Source: Blastomyces gilchristii SLH14081 (lineage: Eukaryota > Ascomycota > Eurotiomycetes > Onygenales > Ajellomycetaceae). Taken from it: 64,000 nucleotides of DNA. Both the position numbers and the translations under genes were made by a program. This document shows, one piece after another, positions 35,195-46,499 of the stretch; position 1 is the first letter of the stretch, and every line of letters starts with the position of its first letter. The notes beneath the pieces are model-generated. The model did not search any database. It saw nothing but the letters and a program-made list of their open reading frames with translations, and was not told the origin of the DNA. The stretch lies in assembly GCF_000003855.2 (NCBI RefSeq), contig NW_003101680.1:6244613-6308612 (forward strand). The letters run 5' to 3'.

Positions 35195-36469
35195 TTAGTT
35201 CTGATAGAGTAGGTCGTCCTCGTGAGGCTCATACTGAGATGAGGGTGGCACAAGAGATTTGCAAACCACCAACCGGCATATATCATTCCATGGCTGAATG
35301 AGATTTGCCAGGGAATCCTTCTGCGATTCATCCAAGACTACCGTATATTCCATATGAGCAACACCATCTTCCTTGTTGCCATAAATTATTTGTTTCAGTT
35401 GTTTTCGAGGTTCGGTGACATAAATCAACTCCCAAGGGCTGACTGCAATTGAGCCATTGGTGTTTCTGTAGAAACGAAGTCTGCTGCTGGCTGGTTGAGT
35501 TTTTGAGAATCGATCGCCTGCAATGCGCCAGTCAACGATCGATTGAAAAAATCCGGTCACCTCGGGAGCTGCACGGTTTGAAGGTGGGGGAGCGGGGCCG
35601 CTGTCATCATCTAGGTTCTGGTTCTCCGGTTGAATGGCGGAGCTGTTGAACTCGGCGAGCAATAGTGCGATGGTTAACTGGAGCTTTTGACTTAAATCTG
35701 CAAGTAGGAAATTTGCTTCCTGGTCGCTCCTCTCTTCCCTACCAATTACCAGTACTCGGTGCCCCGGTATCTTGGTGGCCGTGATACTTCCATCTGTCAC
35801 TGGCGCTGCCGCGCCTGGTAATGCTTGCGATTGTTGCCGCATATTAAAACTCATCCCGCCAGGTACCCGCTCCATCTCCCACGTTCCACCTACCCGGGCC
35901 GAGAGGTTACCATTCACCAACGCCCTAAACTGACGGTAGAGCCGCTCCCCAGGCTCTCCCTCCGTCACGTATAGGTGAGACCAGTTTCTATCAGAAAGCG
36001 CGAGTATAGATAAGTCGACAATGCATGATGGAATGGCACGAGCAGGGCGGACGAGAGTGTCGTAGCTAAAACCTTGGTCGTAGCCTAGAAGAATAATGCG
36101 AGCATCCACATTCTTGAAATTGGGTGTGCCTGGCGAGGGCGTATTTACGGAGGACTCCGCTTTCTGTTTTTGCTCGTTACATATTGAGTAGATGAGAGTA
36201 TATGTGTTCAACAGGAGGTCCTGAACGTCGTGAAGGAGTTTCTCTTCGCATCCAGAGAATGTGTGTTGGGCTTGTCCTAGGGTATAGCCTGGGTATGGAA
36301 GGGCAATGTCGCACGAGACTTGCGCTGAATAGCGGACCGACAGGCGCTGGAGTCTTTGCAATGCGGCGCGAAGTGGAGGGCGATAGGCGGCGCTGAGTGC
36401 AGCGGCGGACAGAGGTTGCGGAGGCGGGGGAAGCAGGAGAAGCGCTAGCGGTGGATGATGGCCAGCCAT
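35195..36469 (-). CDS. Protein resembling the N-terminal region of fungal CAB4, without the catalytic domain
   Basis: Single exon, 424 residues, starting MAGHHPPLALLLLPPPPQPL. The opening (LLLLPPPP, then ALSAAYRPPLRAALQRLQRL), a DIALPYP motif, LLNTYTLIYSICNEQ, VDARIILLGYDQGFSYDTL and IVDLSILALSDRNWSHLYV then EGEPGERLYRQF follow the order I recall for the N-terminal domain of filamentous-fungal pantetheine-phosphate adenylyltransferase (CAB4, coenzyme A synthesis). The adenylyltransferase domain with its GGTFDHxHxGH motif is absent here and from the 660 bp downstream. The second half (FYRNTNGSIAVSPWELIYV, then HMEYTVVLDESQKDSLANLI) is unfamiliar. The open frame and clean start indicate a real gene; the family link is tentative and function unknown. 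Confidence 0.6.
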   Translation of the reverse strand: MAGHHPPLALLLLPPPPQPLSAAALSAAYRPPLRAALQRLQRLSVRYSAQVSCDIALPYPGYTLGQAQHTFSGCEEKLLHDVQDLLLNTYTLIYSICNEQKQKAESSVNTPSPGTPNFKNVDARIILLGYDQGFSYDTLVRPARAIPSCIVDLSILALSDRNWSHLYVTEGEPGERLYRQFRALVNGNLSARVGGTWEMERVPGGMSFNMRQQSQALPGAAAPVTDGSITATKIPGHRVLVIGREERSDQEANFLLADLSQKLQLTIALLLAEFNSSAIQPENQNLDDDSGPAPPPSNRAAPEVTGFFQSIVDWRIAGDRFSKTQPASSRLRFYRNTNGSIAVSPWELIYVTEPRKQLKQIIYGNKEDGVAHMEYTVVLDESQKDSLANLIQPWNDICRLVVCKSLVPPSSQYEPHEDDLLYQN

Positions 36470-37503
36470 GATTAATTAATTATATTAGCAGTTTGTTGCG
36501 CTGTGCTGCTTTTTTTTTCCAGAAGGTGAGTGTATGGCAGAAATATTTAACTATCGCAGTAAGAAAGAAATCCAAACGAAGCGATCTAACAAGGATTGTC
36601 CATTAAATAAATAACTATCCTAGGAGGGGTTTCTTTGTCACTCTCCAAGCGCTCCGTTGCAACCAACTCCCTGCTCCAGTTAAATATTTAGCGCCCACCG
36701 CCTGAGGCATTTGTTCGCAGACACACTTGAACAAAACAACATGGTATGGTATTGGTAACTTATCCTTACCTAAATCATAGGCTTGTGCGCGCTCATGTTC
36801 AGCCCGCATCTGCCCTTGGATTTCAAGCCTACAGAGTAAATGAAGTCCAGTGGACCTCTGGCTGGGTCTTCATTATTATTATTATTATTGCCCATCCATC
36901 CATCTCACACTCTCGTCTTGATCAGCGGCTCTCACATGTCAAGGCCGCGTTCCTCCCAGTGAGTGGAGTGGTTGGGTTGTGTTGGGCACAAAAGCAACGG
37001 AACAGCTAGTTAGCTGGTGGCTTTCTGATCATTAAATAACTAGCTCTTCGCTCGACAGGCCATTGCATTATTGCATTGCATTGGCCCAATGGTGCTATTC
37101 CAGCCTTTCGGACCCCCGCGAACACTAACTAGCTCAAGCATTAGCTTGAAGTAACTTAACTAGTTATTTAAACAAGCTAGTTGCAATTTCAACGCCAGCT
37201 GCTGCCGTTTTACCCAACCAACCGTCATGGCAACTACCATTCTTTGCCTACCAACCAACCACTATTATTATTATTATTATTACCAGCGAGTCTCGATCTT
37301 CTGATCCATGCTGACCCTTGGGGGCTGTGAGGGCATGAAGGAACCAGGGTGGGTTGTCAAACATGGAGAACATCGGCTCTGACAGGCCGCAGAGCCTCCT
37401 AGGCCCGCATATAAAATATTCAATGCGTTGACAAGTTGACGCTTTATGTATCTTCCCCCTTAAATCACACTCCAGCCTGTAACGGATGAAAACACTCGCA
37501 AGA
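36470..37503. promoter_or_regulatory. Divergent promoter region with ATT microsatellites
   Basis: 1 kb without a gene. ATT-repeat tracts at about 36873-36889 and 37262-37282. It should hold the promoters of the CAB4-like gene (-) and the CorA-like gene (+). No specific site recognised. Confidence 0.45.
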
Positions 37504-39610
37504 TGTCTCGCGTGGATGTGGTTGAGATCACGGATACAATGACTGACACCGTCATGGTCCATGAAAGAACACCGTCTGTTGCCTCTGAACTTCGACCAGC
37601 GGGCTGAGAATGGCAATTTTGCTAACACTATTTTGCACAGTGGTGATGAAGAAAAGGTCACAGTGACAACAGATGCTATGCTCCATCGCTTTGACAGGGA
37701 CAGGGCAGCCCAGGCTGCCGCAGCCGAGATCGTACCAAAAGCACGAGCTAAACGACATGCTGCAACGCTTGCTGCCATGCGAAGGCTATACGAGGAGCGG
37801 AATAGTAACGGCATGAAGAACCTTCTTTTCTCCACCATTTTCAATGGTTATACACATTTACCTTCCGACCATGATCTTCACGACCTGGCTCGGTATCAAT
37901 TCCCTCCCAGGGCATTACTCGAGGCTCAGGTTTGCGATTTCTATCCCGACCACGCGGAAGTTAAAGGGGTCCCTCTTGGAGATATTGAATCCCGTATGCT
38001 AGTTTCCCCCTACAATTGCTTCTTCCATGATCCTCCGATATATACTCCCATTTTGTATTGACAAAAGCAGACATGCTGACTCTTCTCAAGAGTGGCAAGA
38101 CAAGCCTCACGGCGTTCAAGTTCGGTGGATGTAAGAGAAACTTATCATGCCGGGCTCTGTAATGATCATACACTGATTAATAATGAAATAGACATGTCCC
38201 AGTTGGTAGAGGAATTTATCACTCTGTGGGTTAAATGCTCCACGGCTCTAGCCTGTTGGGCTGGAACGAGTGCTGATTCCAAATTTCGATTTAGTCTATT
38301 GAGGACTTGTTTCGACACGCGAGCAATGAGCACCCTCGCCCATTTAACAACGCTGGCCATGTTGGCTTTGCGTATGTTGAGCTCGACAATTTAAATTTTC
38401 GGCATCGTGAAGAGGTCGAAGATCTGCGAGACACTTACTGCTTGCTCTCAAGGCTAGAGCATTTGTCTACTTCTGCGCCTGATTATAAAGGAGATGGTTT
38501 ATCTCCCCAGACCACCGAAACATCGGTTGGACCTGAGCCACTGGACTGGGAGTGTCACCGAGGTGATAGAAATGCGAAGCTGCGAGCTGATCTAGAGTGG
38601 CGAGCAGATCATCTCAACACGGAGCTCACTTTCTGGGAGTTAGTTGCGTCCGATATACCTTGGCAAATCTCTGATGGTCTCCCGATCTGCGCAAGCGGGC
38701 CCTTGGGACGAATCAAGCCAGTCATCAACAGCTATGATTTTCGAGTTCTCTCCAGTCACCCAGCGTTTCTTGATGCCCAACTCGTTCGAAATGAGTTTCG
38801 GTTTTTCCATAGGAATGATGGTTCGCTCTAATATCCACCCTGTCGTAACCAAGACGAGACGGTGTACTCAAGCTGATAATTTTATGCAGGTTTTCTCTTG
38901 ACCCTGTCTGCTGCGAAAGGCATTAATTATCTCGATGCTCGACTTCAAGAGTATCTCCGACAATCTCCTGACGACATCTTGCGAAACCCAGGGGCTTCGG
39001 CCGTGGGTCAAACCCTAAAGGAGTTTGCATCAACAGGAACGAGCACTTGGGAAAAACCCACTGCTGAATGGCTTGTCGTCCACCTCGCAACCGAAATCGG
39101 CGCATGCCCACACAATGACACTCTGGGCCATAATCAGATTTCTATAGTGGAAGCATACCAGGATATTCTTCGTGATCTTGTTTGTAGCCGAGAATCTAGC
39201 TCCTCATTCTAGGATTCGGCCATACTAACAAGAATCTATCAGAAACTACGTACCTATGAACCGTGGAGGCGCGACGAGACCGTTCGGTTGACAAGGACTT
39301 TTCTGCAGTGCATGGAGGAAATCAGGTTCATCAGCAAGATGCTAGAGTCGAGGCAGAGCCTGTTCACGCGGTTGAAGGAAGATGTTCGAACACATGATGA
39401 AGAGGATCGCAACAATGACATACCACACAACCCTGGCGGCGAGTCTTGCATGCATAGGGTGGACTGGGCTTTGGGCAAAATCCGACAACAGCGTGATGAT
39501 ATTGAGAATATTGCCCACGAAATTAAAAATTCCATGGATGATGTAGGCTGGCCCCATCTTCTGATTATAATACCCCTGAGGGGGCTCCCCCCCCCCCACA
39601 CACACACACC

Positions 39611-39654
<44 letters not shown>

Positions 39655-40088
39655 CAGTCGCTCAAAGCATTCCGTCCAAACAAGAACCAGTCCATCCGGC
39701 AACTCATATACTTACCTCCATTCTCATGCAGCTCCTCCATCTCCGCACCATCGAACAAAATGAACTCACCATCGTTCGTGACAGCCAGCAGCGTGCGATC
39801 ATGCTCTTCACCGCAGTGACGGTAATATTCCTCCCGCTCTCCTTTTGCACCTCCTACTTCGGCATGAACCTACAAGGTATCTCAGACACTGCCCGTTCGG
39901 AACGGTACTTCTGGTACGTCTGCGGCACGGCCGGATTTTCCATAGTAAGCGTGATTTCCATTTACGCCTTTTGGCACCCGGCTAAGGATCATCTGATGAC
40001 CCTGCGGGAGCACCGGAAGTCGAAGCGCTTGGCAAGGGAAGAGAGGAAGCGGAGACTAAAAAGGAGGATCTCGAGTGAAAATGTGTAG
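37504..40088 (+). CDS. CorA-like divalent-cation-transporter family membrane protein, 5' structure uncertain
   Basis: The C-terminal exons are well supported: 38295-38820, 38890-39179, 39243-39542, 39732-40088. They end in the CorA layout: a long helical region (FLQCMEEIRFISKMLESRQS, then RIDWAL-like helices), a first membrane helix IMLFTAVTVIFLPLSFCTSY, the signature GMN in YFGMNLQGI, a second helix (TAGFSIVSVISIYAFW) and a basic tail. This is the fungal soluble-domain-plus-CorA type, whose transport role is often unproven. A probable small exon at 38192-38225 joins to VQVRWIHVP, a motif common in this group. Upstream, 37504-38130 has open frame (MSRVDVVEITDTM or the frame holding LHDLARYQFPPRALLEAQ) but the joins between frames are unresolved, so a frameshift or missed introns remain possible. 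Confidence 0.7.
39587..39652 (+). repeat. C11-(CA)n-A41 compound simple repeat in a CorA-gene intron
   Basis: Eleven C, about seven CA dinucleotides and 41 A in a row inside intron 39543-39731. At 189 bp this intron is about three times longer than its neighbours because of this tract. Exact run lengths may be sequencing-limited. Confidence 0.85.
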
Positions 40089-40431
40089 AATTTGGAAGTT
40101 AGTAAGGCATATATACTGTTTTTACGTTTTAGTGCGTTTTGTTGATTACATTTTGGTCATTGATATTACCCCTTTAATTTTATCCAGTTTTCCGTTTCTT
40201 TTTTCTTAAATATACCAGCTCCGTCTACCTTTATTGTACAGCTTTGAATTTTTGTTTGTTTTCTCCCCATTTTGAGGTAATCCCGAAATTATATTTAATT
40301 TCTCGTAGTTTTTATTCGCCCTAAATTTATATATTCATCTTTCAGCCAGTGGCTGCTGTTTGTCCACATCGAATATTACTTTACACCTTCCACATTATTT
40401 TTGTCGTAAGTTGCTGGATGGAGAGTTGTGG
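40089..40431. other. AT-rich flank between the CorA gene and the nested transposons
   Basis: 3' UTR of the CorA-like gene, then DNA without a gene. A 16-bp segment at 40379-40394 equals, in opposite orientation, the terminal 16 bp of the short Copia LTR at 62382-62397, so LTR-derived sequence may extend here. Confidence 0.45.
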
Positions 40432-40447
40432 CAATTACAGCAGGAAG

Positions 40448-40494
40448 CAGAAAACTTGACCTCGCTAAGTGCGCCACTTGACCTCGTTATGTAA
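40448..40494 (+). repeat. Left terminal inverted repeat of the outer element
   Basis: Pairs with 59700-59746. The outer 39 bp match without mismatch and keep their CpGs (CCTCGC, GTGCGCC), unlike the interior. Confidence 0.9.
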
Positions 40495-40609
40495 GCTGAC
40501 CTCACAAATGTGGCCCGTGCCACTACCTGACCTCACTCAATACATCTTTTCTTGTAATTTGAAACCACTCTTTCTTTCTTAATTATTTATCATCAATTCT
40601 ATAATCAAT

Positions 40610-40930
40610 TCAAAATCAATTTAAAATCAATTTAATACTGAAATTATTCTTGAATTTAATAATAAAGTAAGTATTTATATAATTTACACTGAATTAATTA
40701 TTAACTGATTTTCAATCAATTATTAATTACTTAAATATACAGATTGAATTTATTTTATTACTATAATTAATTAACAATTAATTCAGAATCAATTCAAAAT
40801 CAATTCAAAATTAATTTAATACTGAAATTATTCCTGAATTTAATAATAATACTGAATTGATTATCAACTGATTTTCAATCAATTATTAATTACTTAAATA
40901 TATAGATTAAATCTATTTTTATTACTATAA
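40610..40930 (+). repeat. About 184-bp AT-rich tandem repeat, about 1.8 copies
   Basis: The phrase TTTAATACTGAAATTATTC recurs about 184 bp apart (about 40631 and 40815), with matching flanks such as ACTGATTTTCAATCAATTA. The start of a further copy (AATTAATTCAGAATCAATTC) resumes at 59444, beyond the inserted Harbinger element, showing that the element landed inside this array. Confidence 0.8.
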
Positions 40931-42799
40931 GAGCCTGTTCAGTGCGTCCGTACTTTTTGAACACAATAGTGAATCTCATTAAAAATAGTGTATTTATCAA
41001 TTATTTAGTAGCAAGCCAGTGTTACATCATCATACTATTTCATAATTGAGATCACTTTATACTGGCTTTTTTTTTAATTTCATATTTATCAATGTGTCTG
41101 TGTTGAAATTATATTCTCTCAAATCTATAGTTGATTTGTCTATATTTAACTGTCTTTATTAGCTAGAATTTATGAAAGCAGTGAATAAGAATGTTATAGT
41201 ATGATATCTCAATACAATATCTGAATGTGAAGAATGATAATACTTAAATCTCTACAATTTCAACCTCACTGAGTCAATGATCAGATTCTCAATTATTATT
41301 ATTCTCTCAAACACTCTCTCAAACACACTCTGAAACACTCTCTTATCAAACACCTACTATCTCTCAAAAGTGAACACTTGCTTCTCAAACCAGATATCTC
41401 AGAATATCATGAAGTCTTATGATGAAAAAGACCCTGCTTACTGAACTCTTGAAGATGAAAAAGAAAGAATTGAATACTGATAATAACAACTTCAAACCTG
41501 TGAATTGAAACCTTGCTACACAGACTGTCAAGCAGTCAACAGGTCAGACAATAATCAAAGAAGTATATAATAATCAGTGAAGAAAGATTAAATGAATTTA
41601 AATACTTTGAATAAGATATAAAAATCAGATATTCAGCTGAATATATAATCACAGATATAAAATCTATATCAATGATAAAGAGATTATAAATAAGTATTTC
41701 TTTAAACATTCTGATCTTGAAATCTTTCAAGAATATGACTCTGAATTTCAAGAACTTACTGAAGAATTACTTAATAACAGACTTATCACTGACTGATTTG
41801 TAATTAAATATTATATAATAATATCTGAAATGAGAGAATCTTCTGTAATGAATTCAGAAACTAAAGAAAGTTCATTATCTTCTACAATAAATCTGTCAGT
41901 CTTCAGAAGTATCAATTATGTAAAAAAACACTCAAAACTAGAGAATATTAATGAGAATATTTAAAATCTGACTGCAGCTGTAAACAGTCTCAGTCAGATT
42001 AATATGCAGATTGAAGTTGAAAGAGAAACTGAGCAAGTCATTAAGCTATTTATAAGTGAGATACAGAATCTACTATCAGAAGATTGAAAGATTGACAGTG
42101 AGATTTCTTATTAATGATATGCTATAATTTCATATTATTTTCTCAATATTCAAGAAGCTCAGCTGTATCTAGGTTTGAAATATAGCTCAATCAGTGTTCA
42201 GTGAGATCATATTATGCAGATGTTAAATAAGATGTCACAGTCATAGTGAGAGTAGTAGAAGAAATGATGAGAAAAGTAGTAATAAGAGTAGTAATGAGAG
42301 TAGTAATGAGAGCAGTAGTAATAATACTTTTGAATCATTCTTTTTATATCTTATTTCTTTCAAAATAATCAAGAACATGACTGAATTTTGCTCAATATTA
42401 TAATAATAATGAATTATACTTACAAACATGTGTTTTAAAACATCACAACTTTTTATGTGAGATGATTAGATGATTTAGAGTATTTTATTAACTCATAAAT
42501 TATAATATGATATTATATACAATGAATACATCAATATATTATCATTTTGTATTTTTAAAAGTGAAATTATGTGTAGAATTCAACTATTTTTGTTAAGATA
42601 TATGTAAGCAATCTTGATTCATGCATCAATTGCATGTGACTTACTGATTAATCTTTTATATTTTTAATATATCTCTTATAGAACTCTCACATTTTCTCTG
42701 CAATCTGATCTCTTCTTCTAATCATCTCATCACTATTCTCTCTTTTATTCATTATATTCAACTATTCTGACTTCATTTCATCATTCAAATTCTTCAGAT

Positions 42800-43760
42800 T
42801 AATATTATCTAGATCTTCATACTTATTTATAAAGTTATGAAATGCTGTCAATATGAAAACAAGATTAATTTAAGTGATAATGAAGAATTCATCTCTTTCT
42901 TAATTGTATATTTGAAATCACTGTTTAAATACTCTGGAAACTTGCTTAATTACACTCTGCAAACTAACATATGAAAAATTGAATAATTCTTTCTTATTAG
43001 CAGATCATTTATCTATCTTTTCAAACTTCTTAAGATGATATCACACATCAGAATAAGAAATCAATATTATAAAGACTCTTTTTAAATAATCAGCATTCAC
43101 AAGAAAATAGCAGAACTTCTTCACTAAAAAGTTATTATACTCTTGAGCCAGATTAAAAACATATATATCATGAGCAGAACCTTTCATTCCTGAGTATATA
43201 TACATAAAGTTCATCTCAAAATCACATGCTGTCAGAATGTTCTGTGAGATTCATTCTTTTCAATTTTATCAGTCAGATTACTGATTAGAAGAAATGAATA
43301 TTGAAAGATAAGTATCATCTAATACTTTAATACAATCTCTAAAGAATGATCACTGCTTAGAATTACTGCTGAGCAAGTCTTTGCTATATTTCATAGAAGA
43401 TTTTAACAATTGTACAAGCTGACTGTAAAGCACACAGAGTGCTTTCAACATCTCATGAAATACTTTATATAAAATGAGTAAGTATTTTTAAAACAACAAA
43501 AGTTATATTATAATTATATGAGAAGCTAATTCTTACTTTGAAACTGTATTAAGTGAATGCTCAAACCTTTTCACAGTATCTTGATATGAAGATTCTTGTA
43601 TAATAATATAGAGAAATATCATTACTTTCTCTTCCTTCTTCATCACATCTATAACACTGAATTCAGAGATAGTTGTATGCTTTTTGAGAAGAATAATGAA
43701 TTGAATGAATGTTTCTCAATGAAGATATGTGACATTCTTAATACAATTAGAATGAGTATT
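42800..43760 (-). pseudogene. PIF/Harbinger transposase (DDE_Tnp_4-like) remnant
   Basis: Reading the minus strand, segments match the Harbinger nuclease in order: IFLYIIIQESSYQDTVKRFE and HSLNTVSK (helix region), YFHEMLKALCVLYSQLV, VLDDTYLSIFIPS-like segment with the first catalytic Asp (near 43300-43325), SQNILTACDFEMNFMYIYSG, MKGSAHDIYVFN, and VNADYLKR holding the second Asp (near 43085-43105). In-frame stops and frame changes interrupt it. The changes look like transitions (Arg to Cys or stop, Gly to Asp). The upstream end abuts the Gypsy LTR at 43823, whose insertion may have cut the gene or its promoter. Not functional. Confidence 0.8.
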
Positions 43761-43822
43761 TGAATTCAGTAGCTGAGCAGTATACAGAGCACTGTTGAAA
43801 GATCTTTCATATAATATTATAA

Positions 43823-44352
43823 TGTGATGAAACTGAAGCAGTGACTAGTCAGTGATATTATGTAGAGATAGTTGTTTAAAAAGCTGTATAAGTGAGCTTG
43901 ACTATCTTGCTTGAATAGTGAGCTCATAGACTACAGAGTTATTATGAGAATATCACAGATATAATACTTAGTATACTAAGAAGATTGTATAAGATACACA
44001 GTAACTTCTATATATATTTCAGTAGAAGAAAAGAAATGAATCACTGACTTCTTTGATAAGAAGTCAGCATCTAGCTATTCTATATAAATAATGAGTGAAT
44101 ATTCTTCTCTCATTTCATAAGCAAGAATAGCTGAAGTGATATCTCAGCAGTATCTTATTATCAAGAAAGAGTAATCTGCTGATCTTATATAGAAGCAGAG
44201 TTCTCTTATTCATTAATCAGATCTTTCTATAATATATCTGAATAATGTTATAGAGTAGTTGAAAACTGATTCAGATGAGATGAAATTATCTACATGAAAG
44301 TAATAAGCTGTGTGAAATCACAGCAGAATCTTGATACTGCTGAAAGTATGAT
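43823..44352 (-). repeat. LTR of Gypsy A (3' copy)
   Basis: Aligns along its length with 58309-58843; shared phrases include GTGAGCTCATAGACTACAG and CTAGCTATTCTATATA. Most differences are C/T or G/A. Confidence 0.85.
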
Positions 44353-44359
44353 AATACTC

Positions 44360-46490
44360 TTCTCTTTAAAAGTATAGTCTCTATATTCTTAAGATTACTG
44401 AATTAGAAGTTATCTTTGTTGTATAACAATGATTATCAACTGATTGACAGTGTATATACTGTATATAATACAAAGAAATAGATGAGTTTTTCTGCTGACT
44501 GTGTAGATCTTTCTTTTCCTATCTTCATTCAAATTAAATATATGATAAGTGAGTTCCTTATATATCAATTTAAAATGTGAAAAACATAGTTAATAAGTAA
44601 CTTACAGATCTCTTATTATATTCTATTCTATGTATGAAATTCTCTGCAAAAGTAGTGTGTTTTAGAGACAAAGCTAACAGTAGTAGTAGGATTTTTCAAA
44701 AAGATCTCTTCTCTTTATAACACATTTTTCTTCTCTCTCTCTCATCTGTAATAGTGAGTGCATGAAAGCATCATTCTTAGAAGACAATAAGAGACTTATT
44801 CTGACATTTTCTAGTGAATAAACATCTTCATGATGCAGCTGCAGTCTTCATGACTATCAAGAAAGCCAGGTTGAAGACAGCAGTATCAATGAGCTGTGAA
44901 AGTATCACTTTCATTGCTACATCTCCTCCTGCTTCTCTTACAGCCACAGTGATAGTTGCTATGCCTTATAGTGAGATGTCATTTCTTCTGCTGATTAGTG
45001 TGTCTGTATCTGATCTGTTCTCTACTCTTTCTACCGCTGTTGCAACACTGCTCTCTCTCTCAGTCAATACAGTGATATATGACCCTGTGTGATCATTTGA
45101 AGAGAAATCTGAGAAGAGCTTGATTCTGAGAACAGTGACTCTGAGAAGCTTAATCTGTAGTTCCTCTTTCACAGCATGTCTGAGCCCTGCTCAGAATGCT
45201 GCTGAATTGAATCTGCAGAATTCTGCAGTTTCTTTATCTTCTCTCTGTGAGAAGGCTCTGATACAGTCTCTGATCAGTATTACTACTTGTCTGCACTGTA
45301 TTAAGCAGCTGAAGAAGAAGGGAATTTTATACATCTATCTCTTCTCTTACTCTCATTATTTTCATTATATTTATAACAATGACTTCTGTCTCTCTGTAAG
45401 TATTACTTCACAGAAAGACATTGTATCAGCTCTGATAAGAAGTCTAGATACTCAAGCAGTACAGAGTGAGAATCTCAGAGCTTCAAGTGTTAATAAATTC
45501 TATCAAGACTGAAGAGGTTCTTCTTACTTGTCTGTAAAAGAAGATGAAAGTGTGAATCTCTGAGATAAAAAAACATCTCAGAATGACTGATCTTAAGAAG
45601 AGATCAGCTGATATCATTATTAAAAGTACTGTGAAGATTAATCACTGATTAAAGAGAATCTCACTTCAATTAAAGCAGATAACTGAGATGCTTTGTAAGT
45701 TAATAAGTTGATATTTTTATATATTTCTCATACTCTTCTGCAGTGCTGCAGCACTAACTTCTCAGCAGATAAAGATACTGATATCAGAGACTTCAACAGT
45801 GAAGAATAAGTTTGATAAAGATATAATTATTAATAAGTAGACTCTGATCTCTCTTTTTACTTTTTCAGTAAGCTGCAGCTCTATTAGAATAGCAGCAGTC
45901 TGTAGATTAATAATATTAATCTTTTTATTAATTTTCAATATTTCTTTTCTCTAATCACTTCAGGAATTTTACACTTGTATAGTCTCATTAAACTTCTAAA
46001 AAACTCTTTGAAAGAAAATAGAAGAAGAGTATTACAGAGTCTATAAGATATCAGCTTATTACTATAAGATTATCTCTAAAAAACTCTTTAAGAAAAATAA
46101 GAAGTCTTAAGCAGTATATCTTACTCAATGTCTCTAATATATAACAGAGTGATCTCTACTAGCTATCTTATAGCTTATAATCTCTTTCTCAGTATTTTTC
46201 AAATACTTAAGCAATTCTCATAAATTCTCTGATAATAAATAATCTTCTTATTTAATAAGATATTAAAGCTTACTGTAATATATTCACTTATTCAATATTT
46301 TCTTCATAAGATATTCAGTATTACTCTCAATCTTGATATTATCTGACTAAGACAGCTTCACTCTGAGATATTACTTATAGAGCTTTAAATAGAAAATATG
46401 AAAAACAGAATAAATTGATTTCAATTCTGTAAGTAATTTCAACTTATATATCTGCTTATTCATTACTCTTATTACTGAGAAAGATTCTAG
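44360..46490. other. 3' part of Gypsy A, no recognisable domain
   Basis: Between the Gypsy A LTR and its integrase. A 92-codon open frame at 44814-45092 (+) and an overlapping one on the other strand look like low-complexity Ser/Leu/Thr chance frames in CpG-poor DNA. A single CpG stands in TCTACCGCTGTTG near 45040. Confidence 0.45.
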
Positions 46491-46499
46491 CTATTACTT

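Noticed and set aside
41240..42440. A second transposase gene at the left end of the Harbinger element
   Set aside because: Only short broken frames and low-complexity GAGTAGTAATGA-type repeats were seen; nothing matched a transposase block.
44814..45092. Open frame of 92 codons inside Gypsy A
   Set aside because: Ser/Leu/Thr low complexity in CpG-depleted DNA, with an overlapping open frame on the other strand; no domain.
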